From Aricia agestis (lineage: Eukaryota; Arthropoda; Insecta; Lepidoptera; Lycaenidae), in assembly GCF_905147365.1 (NCBI RefSeq), contig NC_056408.1:8742001-8806000 (forward strand): a stretch of DNA of 64,000 nucleotides, given 5' to 3'. Below, one piece after another: positions 44,090-56,365 of the stretch. The number at the start of each line of letters is the position of its first letter. Within the stretch, counting starts at the first letter, position 1. The notes under the pieces were generated by a model that saw nothing but the letters and a program-made list of their open reading frames with translations, ran no database searches and had not been told where the DNA came from. The translations under genes and the position numbers were made by a program.

Positions 44090-47000
44090 TACACATTGAG
44101 TAATGATCGCAAAAATTTTAATCAGTAGGATAGACTCGAACTCGAAAGTTATTAATGTTGCTCATTTATCCTCAAGGCAGTAAAAAATACACAATTTCGT
44201 CTCCAAGACAAATGGCTTAATTTTAGCCTAGAATGCATTAACTTCTGTTATACAGAACTATAATTAAAACATTCCAGCGTTCATCTAGAAGGTTGCAATG
44301 GTAAAATTTCCCACATAACTTCTTGTGATATAGAACCGCGCGGGCGCAGCGCCGATCTCGGGCCGAGTTTCCGTGCGCGCGGATAGCATGTGAGATACCC
44401 TGCCCAAATCCGTGCGCGTACGCCGCCGTACGCCGCGAGGAATTAATTAGAGCCAATGGCGAGGCGCCATTAGCAGCGAGCTGTGTTTTCAGTGAGCGAC
44501 CAACGGGACCTTATCACCGCTTTTAAAATTTATGGTATAACGGCTAATTAAGAGTACACACGGTTAGTTCATCACGTGGGGCGATAGCAGCCCCCACTAA
44601 TTGATGGGGTTAGCCGATATGATCTAGACAACTTCTAATGAGCTTAGGCAATCTTCACAGCCATTCAGAGGTATTCCATTGTTTCCTCAGACAGCAAGCC
44701 TTTTCACTGTTTTTGTTCTTGGGAAACTTGCTCTTCCTTTCCGAAAAAAATGTGGCAATGGCTAAAGAAAACCTCATGACCTTTATCTGAATACCGGATC
44801 CTTATCTCTACAATTATATTGAAATATCTTGAAAAGGGAAAACTATGTTTAATTATAAGTCTGAGCCCCATCAATCCGCCTTATCCAAGATCGGTGTTTA
44901 CTTTCATTATCCACTCGACGGCCGACGCGAGGTGTCTATTTGAAACGTTGATGCGCTTCACGTAATAGAAGCGATTTGTACCAATAAAAATATCTCCACG
45001 GCCTCGGCCCGGGCTAAATTAGTTTATAAATTGCGAGGAGCCTTCCCCTGGGGTGGATATCAGACATTCGCTACACTTATCTCGCCACTATGAATTTGAA
45101 TACCTGAGTGGTTGTTAGAATATATAAATAACGTACGTGCTCCTAGCGAAATAACTCATTCCTTATAAATCGGTTGATTTGAATTGCGCTCGCTCATTAG
45201 CGATTCCAGCTGTGGTGCGTTAAGGAGAAATACACAACTTATTACTTACCTCCACAATTGAAAGCATACGCGAAATATCTATTTCCTATTTACATTCCAT
45301 TATATAAAACAGGAATAGCACACACACTGTACGAGGATACAGTGTGACATTAGTTTTAAACAGGAATGTATTTTAATGAGCTTTCTATTTTTAACATTTT
45401 TGATTATCATAATATTAATACGCGAACGAAAAACTTTGTAACCCTTTTTACGAAAAATGGGGAAACGTAGGTGCATGAAATTTTGCACAGTTATAGTTTA
45501 TATGGTGAAGGAGTGCATCGAACTAATATTATTTTGAAATTATGCTTTTATCATACATTTTTTAACAAATAAAACATTACACACACTACAACACACACAC
45601 ATGAGAAATGACAGATTTCTGAGTGACAAGCCTATACATACGAATTATACTCTTTTATTTATGGTTGAAGTCTGTTGACAAGAAGTTGACAAATTGAAAA
45701 TGGATTATAGATTTTTTTTATTGAATCTAAAATACTATTAGACAATGCTTACACGGCCAGTCTGAGATCAGCTAAGTCCCAGAGACAAGAGTTGAAAAAA
45801 AAAATGATAAAGTCAATATTTTTTACAAAAAATAGGTAGTAGTCCTAATGTCGTTGAAACTAAGGCCGAATTTCGACCATTGGGCGATCTCTAGTTTGTG
45901 GAAATACTTATCATTTTGGAAAACGTCAAACAAAATTGTTTTCCATCGGCTACAAAGTTTTTCGCATCAAATTGTCACTTGATAAGAATAAAATAGGAGC
46001 TTAAGCGAGCCTTGCACAAATTGTTAAATTCTATAGATTGAAAAAGTGAGTTTAAGATTCAAACCAAACAGTTGATCCCGAAATGGGAATGTTAATTTTA
46101 GAATCAAGAGTAAAACCAACAATCTAAAGATCGTACGCAGTACCACTGAGGTAGATTTTGATACAGTTCCAAGTGTAACGGTAGCCGGCGATTAAAATTC
46201 ACTAAGTATTCTAGTACTTAATTGTTACGCACCAGATACCGGCTGATTTGAATATCAAGATATTATCTGCATTGTTTTAAAAATAGTTTTCGAGAGCGAT
46301 CCAGAAGATAACATGCCGAAATACGAAGGACTAACTATTTAACCATTGTGCTGCAAAAATACTCACATAATAAATTTCAAGTAGTTCAGAAGAAAGCTAT
46401 TTTAGATTTTATCTAAAATTCCTCCAAAGTGTTAACTGTATAAAGACCTAATTCTTGTGTTATTTATTATGTTAGTAAGTTAATAATGAGGTTAATTTTA
46501 AAGGAGCAACAAGATATTTTACGAGTTAGCTACTTTTCTGTATTTTGATACTCTACACTCTACAGTCTTATGTCTACTTGCTTAGATCTTTTTCGTGAAT
46601 AGGAAATACGAGATATCTATATCGCGTCGCGAGGTAAACCAATTTTGGCGCAACGGTGTTGCGCGCGTCATCTAGTATAGTTCTTGCAATCTACGAGCGC
46701 ACGTAGCCTTTATTTGTAGTTGGAAATACGAATAGACATTTTCGTTAGTGTGCGTACCTAACGGAGCAGTCAGTAGCGAGCGAGCCATGTACGCGTGTAT
46801 AGATATGGTCACCAACACAACTAAGGGCGCCGCGCGCTCATAGATTGCAAGAACTATATAGCAATATAAACCTTCAACAAAGTTAAGTTTGACCAAGGTT
46901 TGCACAAGTTGGACTTAATTGATTATAACAAAACCTCTACACCAGGGGTTCCCAAACATAGTTTGTCCACTGCCCACCATGTGAAAAAATATTTTTTAGC

Positions 47001-50000
47001 ACCCCTATTACAAATCACCCCCCAAGCTTCTCTACACAACGCCCCATTTCGCGTACGCGTTATCGCCTATTTTGGGAAAGGCTACATCACGTTTATAATA
47101 ATATATTTAATACCACCCTACATCATCAATTGATTTTCTGTTCATAAGTCTCGCATGCAAACGGAGACTTGACTACATATCGTAACTATGCACAAGGGCT
47201 CAACAAATACCTACGAAGCCAATGCATCAGTTGCATTTAGGCCGTGGAGAATCGATGTCGTTTCGCGACATTTCCAACAATGTTATAAGTAAGGTCACGT
47301 AGCTCTTCCTCGTGTGCCTTATCGCGACGTGTAAACAACTGAGCGCGGCCATTAAATCATAATATGTACCCGCTATATAGGGAGTGACGTTTAGATTTAA
47401 TCAACGAACCGCTGCTAGGGCGCTATTTCGAGCCCTAATATGGCCGGCAAATATATGTGTCCCATTTCCCGAGATAATAAGGGAAAATTACGTGCGAATT
47501 TGTTGCATAACGCCCCATGAAATTTCTCCACGTTGGCCCGTCCGATATACCAATACCGGCAATTAGGATTGTCTTGAGGCATTCATCTAAGGTTGCTCAT
47601 GTTTGACGTCGATTGTACATATTGTAGATTTGCAAATATGGTTATTGGTTGTACATTATGGCTCAACGTGAAGAGATATCTCAACAGACAAAAATCTGCA
47701 TGGCGTGCATTTACTCTTAGAAGGAACTCTTTAAATTATTATTTCTTAGCTTAGTTTATAAATCTGTGCTATCCACAAGCGGCTTAAACGGTAACCTTCA
47801 CAAGGACTAACCGACCGTTTAAGTTGATCCGTGACGGATTTAATCTTCGTAAGAAAAATTACCAATTACTCGGATTTCAATTTGCATAAGAAGCGCGTGG
47901 TTTTCACCGATCGTGCGGGTTGATGCGCCGCGTGAGAAGGTACACTAAACGTTATATTTTACGATTCCTTTAAATACTCAAAACGAGCGAAATACTCGAC
48001 TTAAGTCTTTAAAAGCTTGTTTTATGCGATTAAACTTATTTATGCTTTCGTTGGGTAAAAGTCTCTTATTAAGTGCTTTTTAAAATTTAATTTATTTAAT
48101 ATACATGTATTTGGTTCTGTCTTATAAATGTGTTAAATGTTAATATCGTAGATTAAGTTGTAATAAAAATTACGCGTCGGCATTACTTTAGTGATTATTC
48201 TATCATCTAAATTTATGCGCAATCACTATGTCGAAGTTTATTATACCTTGTGGCTATCGGCTTTCTGAATTTTAAAAATTATAATTAAGATGTAATGGTA
48301 TACTTTATATTATGTTACAAACTTTTGTAACTTTATTAGAAAATAAAAGTACTAGTACTGTAGTCTGTAATGCAACAAAATTTAATGCAAATAATAATTA
48401 TCACTATTTTTAATAAAAATATGTAGGCAGTAGACACTAAGATTTAGGACACTAAATAAAGATAAGCTGTAGTGGCAATTTTATCAAAAACTGGTCTGCG
48501 TCTAAATCTAATTATATTTTATTCATCAATAAGTTACTGGGCGGCATCAGGTGCTTTACAACTGTCGATAGTAGTTTATCAATCATTAACGTTTTATTGA
48601 TGTAAGGGGTTTTTAAATATTTAAACACACTTTATGATTGATCGTTAATTGCATGTCAAGTGCATAATTTACTTTTATTACTGAAATTTGAGGTAGTAAA
48701 ATGTCTCTTATACTAGTGTACCGTAAGTTATGGGCCATAGCCCATAACCCATTCAGACCGAACGACCCGCGACTCAAACTGATTCGAGAATCCTGTGCGC
48801 GCAAGGCGGATAACACAAAACAACATATAAAACATATAATATGTGCTCAGGTATTGTTCATCGAGCGTTTATTACGAAATCATGGATAAAAGTGCTTCTG
48901 AAATTCGGTCCATGACGGAAAGTCACAATTTTTATCACCACAAAAGCGACAAAAAAAGGATATGGGCGAAAAGCCCATAAACGACCCCCAAACCATTGAA
49001 AAAAAAACCACCATCATTGTTAAGAAGTCTGTAGTATGTACATTGTACAGTCGACGTCGAGTATAGGTAATATCGAGTATAAAACATCGTAATCGCCGTA
49101 TTTGTCCATCATGGCAGGGCCATGGCCTATACTGCCTATATATAAATCCAGAGCTGCCCCAACATGTAGAGGTCGACTCATTATCCACATACTGTCATCG
49201 GTTATAAACTTTTAGTGAGCGTAGTTATAATCACAGGGGGATCATTAGCCATTATCACACTTTCGATCAAAGATGAATGCCAGTCGACCAAACATTTTTC
49301 TCATTAAACCGATTATATGTACTCCTAGCTAAACGACAGCTAAATTACCGGCCATCAGTATCAAGAATGATAAATATTTCTATCTCTAATCCTTACGTTC
49401 GGATTGTCAGTTGTTTAGAGATAAATAATACCTTCTAATTGAAATCCACAGGAAATACCTTTATCTAGTATTATATTATGGTTAATTAAAATTATTATCT
49501 TTAATTTTTTTATGAACGCAATTATTTATTAGAGAATCTTATGAAATATTTTTTTTACATTAAAGCACATTTAATTATTGTTCAGATAAAGTTTTATATA
49601 AAGTTCACAAGAGACTTTAAAACAATTTGCGGAAAATACATTAGGTAAAAATTACAATACAAACTCACTCGTACTAAAAGCGCAACAAACGCCCTGAGCA
49701 TACAAAGATAGGTGGGAAATATTGCTATCTGACTCAGAAGTCAGATGAAGATCAAGATGGCTACGACATGACCTCGTGTTCCCGCGCTCCGCAGCCATTA
49801 ATTAAACCACCTGCATATGTAATTACCGGTTAAGATTCGCCTGTTTATGCAAAATTACGATTTCGAGCACCATTAGTGACTACAGGCGTCTAGATATCCC
49901 CGGCACACGCAAGTCGCAGTCCGTGGTCGTTTTAAAGACTTGATTGAGTCTGCTCAACATTATTCGGACTTAAAAATAGTCGTAGGTATGTGAATATTAA

Positions 50001-50926
50001 AGTACATAAATAAATTTGCAAAAGGTGCTAAGCTTCTACAAAATATACAGTAGAACCAAAATTTCATAACCCTAACTGTCAGATTAAATTGCAGAATAGT
50101 ATTTGTAACTTTGGTTGGTCTGAGGTTTTGCGATATCCTTCTACATTTCTTGAGATGTTTAGCGTTATATTTTATATCTTACAGGTTTTACACTTTTGGC
50201 TTCAAACAAACCAAACTAGCAGCCACTACACACATGCACTAGTAAACACATAGTAGTGTCACTACCACGACAGCGTGTAAATAATGCCGCATGACAATAA
50301 AACTTGTTCAGAAAAACAAATGTGTGAGTTCACGTTATATATCTCCCGCCCAACGCGACATATATTAAATCAGGGTAAGGAACTGCAAACGCCGAGGCTC
50401 TACATTAGACTTTCAGCGCTAAATTCCAATGACTTACCGCTGCATTTCGCGACCACCTCTATTTATTGTCCCCGTAAAAACACAAAAAGGTCTACGTCTT
50501 ATATGATGTTCTTACTGTATTGAGCGGAACGTTTGTATAGATAAATAAACACTTATAAATTTATAAGAGAAATAAACACTAATAAATGTTATGTTGATTA
50601 CCAAATTAGGCTAAATGAATAAAAAGGCCTCCCGCAATGCGACCAATTTATCAGTCTATCACTCTATCCGGTCACGAATGTATATGGAATTAGAGCCAAT
50701 TAGAAAGCTATTTTATGAAAAAAATGCGTGTGATAAGAAAATAATTTTTCCAATGAAAAATTACAGAGGCAAAATAAATGTAGAGCAGGACTATTACGAC
50801 ATATTGAAATAAAGGACCAAAGACAGAAAAATATAGAGTAAGCGCGTATGTTGTATTCTTTTCTAAAAGCCTTCCGACAATTTTTCAGTAACTTGAAATA
50901 ACACTACTACTACCTAACAGAAACAT
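44090..50926. other. Probable Atg16 intron, no exon found
   Basis: Contains one half of an inverted repeat pair (45400-45735), a GC-rich patch at 44335-44480 and a hAT-like left end (CAGGGGTTCCCAAAC, 46943). The 102-codon minus frame at 48880-49188 looks like a reading of an old repeat related to 19660-19760. Confidence 0.4.
45400..45735 (+). repeat. Interspersed repeat, copy 1 (inverted relative to 52667-52985)
   Basis: ATTAATACGCGAACGAAAAA, TATATGGTGAAGGAGTGCAT, TAATATTATTTTGAAATTAT and TCTGTTGACAAGAAGTTGAC appear reversed in the second copy. Divergence is perhaps 15%. No frame. Confidence 0.75.
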
Positions 50927-51253
50927 ACGTGGGAGAGCCATGCTTCGGCACGAATGGGCCGGCTCGACTGGATAAATACCACATTCTCACAGAAAACCGG
51001 CGTGAAACAGCGCTTGCGCTGTTTCACGCCTAGTGAGTGAGTTTATCGGAGGCCCAATCCCCTACCTTATTCCCTTTCCTACCCTCCCTATTCCCTTCCC
51101 TTCCCTACCCTTCCCTATTACCCTATTCCCTCTTGAAAGGCCGGCAACGCACATGCAGCTCTTCTGATGCTGCGAGTGTCCATGGGCGACGGAAGTTGCT
51201 TTTCATCAGGTGACCCGTTTGCTCGCTTGCCCCCTTATTTCATAAAAAAAAAA
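50927..51253 (+). mobile_element. Metulj-like SINE, copy 1
   Basis: Starts ACGTGGGAGAGCCATGCTTC, ends CCCCCTTATTTCAT with an A run. The middle has a perfect hairpin (GTGAAACAGCGC with GCGCTGTTTCAC) and a CCCTACCCTATTCCC-type pyrimidine run. The tail GCGAGTGTCCATGGGCGACG is what I recall of the lepidopteran Metulj SINE. Confidence 0.75.
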
Positions 51254-51959
51254 TGTAACCAGATATTTTATGACTCCACTTTCTGTTTATGACCTACTGT
51301 ATAACCTAGTGAAAATCGTGACGAAATAAAATTCATCCCTGATAATCTTCGAAGTACCTACTTGAAGTTACTCAAGAATATTCTTTTTATTTTCAGTAGG
51401 TTATACATAAAGTCATACAGAAAATAGGGTAATTTTTAGGTTGCATTCAGTTCTGTTAGTAGTGGTGTAACTTAAAGTTACTAAAAGATTTTCGGGAATA
51501 TATTATAAGGATAGTCTGGCACTTTATTTTCTTAAGATAGCTGTCTCTCTATTAGGTAATACAGAATGTCATATTATAGGGAAAAAAGAGTCATACATCA
51601 GGTAGCATTAAGCTCTACGTATTTAACAAGCGCTTAACCCGGAGCCCGTGTACGCACGTAGCCAACTGTCGTCCGCCGTGACACAGTGAGCCGCTGACTT
51701 TATTGTTTGAACGCCGCATGATCTCTCTGTTTATTACTGTGTGTTAGTGACGTGTAGGTTTCGGCTTCGGCTGAAATCACGTCCGAAAGTTAATTTCCTG
51801 TGACAAAAGTCGAAAAAGAAATGTTGCTACTAAAAGTTAAAAGATTTTATTTAACTCGCTTTGTATGTATGTAAGTATGTATGTTGCGGTGGAATTTTGG
51901 AACTCAATTTTGAAGTATATATATTTAACTGATTGAGGTGTGACATCACTCTAAATCCA

Positions 51960-52320
51960 ATATGGCCGACCATTCAAGATGGCGAAATAATTTTTTCTAT
52001 GGAGTCCTACAAAATGGATATAAAATGAAAGGGCTTTTTGAGAGTAGCTCGAAAACGAATGTAACTTCATTCTACATCCAAGATAGGGGAATAGTTAATA
52101 TTTTTAATGCACTTCTGCAATATGGGTATCAAATGAAAGGGTTCATTGAAGGTAACTCGAAAACGAATGTAATGTCATTCTACATCTAATATGACGGATC
52201 ACCCAAGATGCGGGAATAGTTATTTTTAATGCACTTCTGCAATAAGGGTATCAAATGAAATGGCTTATTGAGAGTAACTCGATAACGAATGTAATGTCAT
52301 TTTATATCCAATATGGCAGC
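51960..52320 (+). repeat. Imperfect tandem repeat, period 108-122 bp
   Basis: The block ATGAAAGGG...GAGAGTAACTCGAAAACGAA begins at 52025, 52133 and 52255, each followed by a CATTCTACATCCAATATGG box and AATGCACTTCTGCAAT. It runs directly into the SINE at 52335. The 75- and 61-codon frames are readings of the repeat. Confidence 0.8.
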
Positions 52321-52334
52321 TTAGCCAAGCTGCC

Positions 52335-52656
52335 ATACCAAGGGGACAAACAAGCAAACGGGTCACCTGATGGAAAGCAACTTCCGTCGCCCATGGACAC
52401 TCGCAGCATCAGAAGAGCTTGTGCGTTGCCGGCCTTTTAACCTATTCCCTATAGGGTAGTAGGGGATGGTAGGGACAGGAAGGAAAGGGAATAGGGGAGG
52501 GTAGGGAAGGGAATAGGGTAGGGGATTGGGCCTCCGGTAAACTCACTCACTCGGCGAAACACAGCGCAAGCGCTATTTCAAACCGGTTTTTTGAGAGAAC
52601 GTGGTATTTCTCCGGTCGAGCCGGCCCATTCGTGCCGAAGCATGGCTCTCCCACGT
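52335..52656 (-). mobile_element. Metulj-like SINE, copy 2
   Basis: Reverse of copy 1. On the plus strand GCAAACGGGTCACCTGATGG stands at the low end and CATGGCTCTCCCACGT at 52641-52656. The central hairpin is degraded here (ACAGCGCAAGCGCTAT). Confidence 0.75.
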
Positions 52657-52666
52657 ATAAATATTT

Positions 52667-52985
52667 AAGATTCAATAAAAAAAAAGATTAATCCATTTTC
52701 AATTTGTCAACTTGTTGTCAACAGACTTTCAACAATAAATAAAAGAGTATAATTCGTATGTATAGGTTTGTCACTTAAAAATCTGTCATCTTCTTGAGTG
52801 TGCGTATTGTAGTGTGTGTAATGTTTTATTTGTTAAAAAAATGTGTAATAAAAGCATAATTTCAAAATAATATTAGCTCGATGCACTCCTTCACCATATA
52901 AACTATGCAACATTTCATTCACCTACGTTTCCGCATTTTTACGCAAAAGGGATACAAAGTTTTTCGCTTGCGTATTAATATATAG
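52667..52985 (-). repeat. Interspersed repeat, copy 2
   Basis: Counterpart of 45400-45735: TTTTCAATTTGTCAACTTGT, GATGCACTCCTTCACCATAT and TTTTTCGCTTGCGTATTAAT. It abuts the Metulj-like SINE. Confidence 0.75.
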
Positions 52986-54177
52986 ATTTTAAAATTTAAC
53001 TTTAAAGCCTTAAATAATTTCCAGGAATTTCAACTCTGTAATAAAGTTTCTTAGAGGTTTGTAACTTTTCGCTTTGGCCGAATGACATACTGATATTACC
53101 AATTCGGCTTCGGCTTCGGCCTACATCCTTCAGTAAGGCACTTACTATTCATAAATAACTCTAGGGCAGAGGACCTCAGGGTCAGTAGACCCTTCGTGCT
53201 TCTCGTTCTCATTCGCGTCCCAGTTTGAGACAATCTCGACGATTGTTACAATGAAATATGTACGGTAACAAAATAATAGAATTTCGTAATTTAATTTATT
53301 GGTTTGCTGTTACGGTCCCAGCAATCTATCTGTGCCAGGAGCTATTCTCATCTGAGTAACGTGCTAAGGTTGTATTAGAAAGGTATAGTGATAAATGCAA
53401 TTGCTGTATACTTATGTGCGATAAGTAATAAGTATAATAAAATATACACTTCGACTTTCTAGCGATTGACTAAATCGAAATGCATGTACAAAATAAGCCA
53501 TAAAGATTTTAGACAAAATATGAAACTTGTCACACGGCACACCAAGTAGTCAGCGAAAATACTTTTTTGCGCCGAGAAAATCCTTTTGCAAATAATCTTG
53601 CTGGGGGTCTTATCCGCTAGTATGCGAGTCTCTGCTGCATCCGAAGATGGTGGTGGACGCAGCCCCTCGTTCTACTTAACCACTAAAAATTCGGCGGTAC
53701 TCCAAAACGCGCTCGCGGGGACCAAAAGGAACTACCCTCGACAGAAATCTTTATCTGAAATGAAGCCGAAACAAAACTTTTCTCCATCACACATCGGATA
53801 ACGATTACCATCACACGGCGTATAAATTTATTCATTAATCTAATTAACGAACACAATGAAGGCGGGAAACAATAGACTATAGAGCCACCTAAAAAGTAAC
53901 ATAATTCAGTAAATACGGACATTCTCACATACAATTTGTTAATTAATCGCGTGATCGCGATCGGAAAATCATCTTTAATTCATGTTAACGTCTAGCCTGA
54001 ACTAGTTTCTGTGCTGTTCTAGGCAAAGCTCCGTCTTCTTTATTCGACTAAATTGCTAAACGTACAACCTGAATACTTTAAGAATTTCTATGCTAAACTG
54101 AAACACGTTTTTACTTTTACGCAGCTTAATTAATTACGATCTTAGTAAAATATAGTTACTACTATTACAAATTCAAA
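52986..54177. other. Unique AT-rich DNA
   Basis: The frame at 53586-53801 begins with a signal-peptide-like stretch (MQIILLGVLSASMRVSA) but has no splice context or homology I can name, and an opposing frame overlaps it. Confidence 0.35.
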
Positions 54178-54680
54178 ATTGTGTCTGTTACATCCTCACG
54201 CTTAAACGGCTAAACCAATTTAAATGAAATTTAGTAAGGCGATACTTTCAGAGACAGTAATGGGCATAGAATTTATACGTGGGAGAGCCATGCTTCGGCA
54301 CGAATGGGCCGGCTCGACCGGATAAATACCACGTTCTCACAGAAAACCGGCGTGAAACAGCGCTTGCGCTGTTTCACGCCGAGTGAGTGAGTTTACCGGA
54401 GGCCCAATCCCCTAACCCCTACCCTATTCCCTTCCCTACCCTCAACTATTCCCTTCCTTTCCCTTCCCTACCCTCCCCTATTACCCTATTCCCTCTTAAA
54501 AGGTCGGCAACGCACTTGCAGCTCTTCTGATGCTGCGAGTGTCCATGGGCGATGGAAGGTGACCCATTTGCTCGTTTGCCCACTTATTTCATAAAAAAAA
54601 AAAGAATAGTTTTTGTCGATACTTTCAGAGACAAGAATGGACACAGAATAGTTTTTGTGGCGGAAAAATGTTAGGTAACC
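54178..54680 (+). repeat. LINE-tail repeat split by a SINE
   Basis: TGTGTCTGTTACATCCTCAC up to GGGCATAGAATTTAT, then resuming GATACTTTCAGAGACAAGAA after the SINE, with part of the sequence (GATACTTTCAGAGACA) present on both sides. Confidence 0.65.
54277..54604 (+). mobile_element. Metulj-like SINE, copy 3
   Basis: Near-identical to copy 1 at the head (ACGTGGGAGAGCCATGCTTC) and the hairpin, with a longer CCCTACCC/TTCCC run. A few bases are lost in the tail (GATGGAAGGTGACCC). It sits inside a LINE-tail repeat. Confidence 0.78.
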
Positions 54681-54720
54681 GCGAGTAAAATGATTTTTGG
54701 CTACAGAGGTGTTAAAACGC

Positions 54721-54917
54721 CTAAGTGTCTAAACACACCATGCCGATGTTCCACGGCGGAAGTTCGGCATGATTCCGCCTGCAATGTATTTTAAATTACC
54801 GATGACACACCATGCCGAAACTACGTTGCGTTAAGTATATTGTATACGTTTGACATTGCTGACGTTCATGCCGAACTTCCGCCGCGGAACTTCGGCATGG
54901 TGTGTTTAGACACTTAG
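54721..54917. mobile_element. CTAAGTGTCTAAACACACC MITE (197 bp)
   Basis: CTAAGTGTCTAAACACACCA and TGCCGA, then GGCGGAAGTTCGGCATGA on the left are mirrored at the right end (GGTGTGTTTAGACACTTAG). A further ACACACCATGCCGAA copy sits mid-element. Confidence 0.88.
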
Positions 54918-56224
54918 AAGAAGGAAGACCCTAAACTAAACCCTAACTGAAGTTTACACCGATCAGGTGCTAAATTACTAGTCTGGGCTAATTAGGAGGC
55001 TCTCTCACTTGCGCGTGAGACAGCACAATATGTAAGCGCAAGGACAGCCTACGATCGAAGTGGTATTCGAGGCCTATAAGTATCGGCCCTCAGTTTTAGT
55101 TATGGTAACAAATGGAACATAAACAATTATTGGCCCACAATCTTGTTATGGTATAAACCTCAATAACTTAATTGTGGGCTGGGAAGTTCGCCGATAAATT
55201 GAAATAAGATGCTCTCGCTAAAGTTCCTGTTAAATACCTATACTATTTGGGTATCTAAAATATTATAATACTTATTTATATTATTTTATATTAATACTCC
55301 TCTTGATAATAAAAAGTTTTGGTTGCATTGAGTAGGTTCCAAACCTACAGGACAGTTTTTGATGTGTGGTATAGATGTAATGTAGAGCAGACCATAAGGA
55401 AGAACGGACTTTTTTGGGAAATTAAAAGATTTTGTATTATGTGCATAGGGGGTTGCGGGAGCATTTCATCTATATATTTATAAGTATATTCAAAGCAAAC
55501 TTCTTATAGAATTGCAAAAATAAAATAGTTAAAATGAAAAGCAGTATAATAGCCAGGTGTTATATACGCATTAAGTCGTATTCAGATCTATCGTATTTCA
55601 CTTTATCATAATGATCTCATTGAAGACCCGCTGTGTCAATGCTGATCGAGGTGTAATTTAGGTTACGATTTCCTTAGTAAATGTTTACCGAACGAGTTTA
55701 ATCCAGCATAAATGAAATGTTGAAGCGATAGTGAAAGCGCAAAAGGCAACTCCTAATAAAATGGATTTCTGTAATGGATACAATCTTAAACGTTGTTAAT
55801 GACTATTACGTGTCATCAACTGTATTTTATTAATCATAATAATAACAGTTATAATCATTTTACACATAAGCTCTGAGCGTTATTAAGTTTCATGTTAGTT
55901 CTTGCGGATTAATGCGACTGTTACTTTTATACAGGTTTATCTATTTTATGCGATTTAATCTACTAATTTAGGGAATTTTAGAGTTGTTTCCACCAACCAT
56001 CTCCTGCAGTCTCATCTCCCTTAGAGATTATTCAGAGTATTCATCTGTTAAGGTTTCGATAATGTCATCTATGTCCTCAGGGCCTAGTGATGCCTATGCT
56101 TTGTTATTTTTTGCCTCAAATAATAATGTTTTAAGGTTTACGCAAATACAATCATAGTCTTTAGGATTTTTCTGTTTTCTGACTTTTCGACTACTAAATT
56201 ATATTTCAGCTAAACACCTGAAGA
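54918..56224. other. AT-rich DNA, no gene seen
   Basis: No repeat end or exon-like frame recognised. Confidence 0.4.
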
Positions 56225-56225
56225 C

Positions 56226-56365
56226 GGACGCCGCCGTCGAGGCCGGCCTAGAAAAAGATGGCGTGATGAGTTGGAGGCATACCAGCTGTCCAGCGATGGC
56301 GCAGGAGGGAGACAGATGGAAGTCTTTGGGGGAGGCCTTTGCCTAGCAGTGGGACAGTTTAGGCT
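56226..56365 (+). pseudogene. C-terminal scrap of a LINE reverse-transcriptase ORF, frameshifted
   Basis: One frame reads GRRRRGRPRKRWRDELEAYQ; after a shift the next reads CPAMAQEGDRWKSLGEAFA, a stop, and QWDS. This is the familiar end of RTE/Jockey-type polymerases (RPRKRWxDDL...W...A.DRxxWxxLGEAFAQQW). It is 5'-truncated and inactive. Confidence 0.78.

Noticed and set aside
46943..47035. Short hAT element with CTCTACAC duplications
   Set aside because: CAGGGGTTCCCAAAC is a hAT-like left end, and CTCTACAC occurs on both sides of about 87 bp, but the right side has no matching inverted end. The repeat of the 8-mer may be chance.
48880..49188. 102-codon minus frame
   Set aside because: It has a CxxC-like end, but part of it corresponds to an old repeat also at 19.66 kb, and no splice sites or homologue are evident.
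51162..51232. Protein-coding reading of the SINE tail (also at 12805-13026)
   Set aside because: The GTCCATGGGCGACGG block recurs in every SINE copy and its frames shift between copies.
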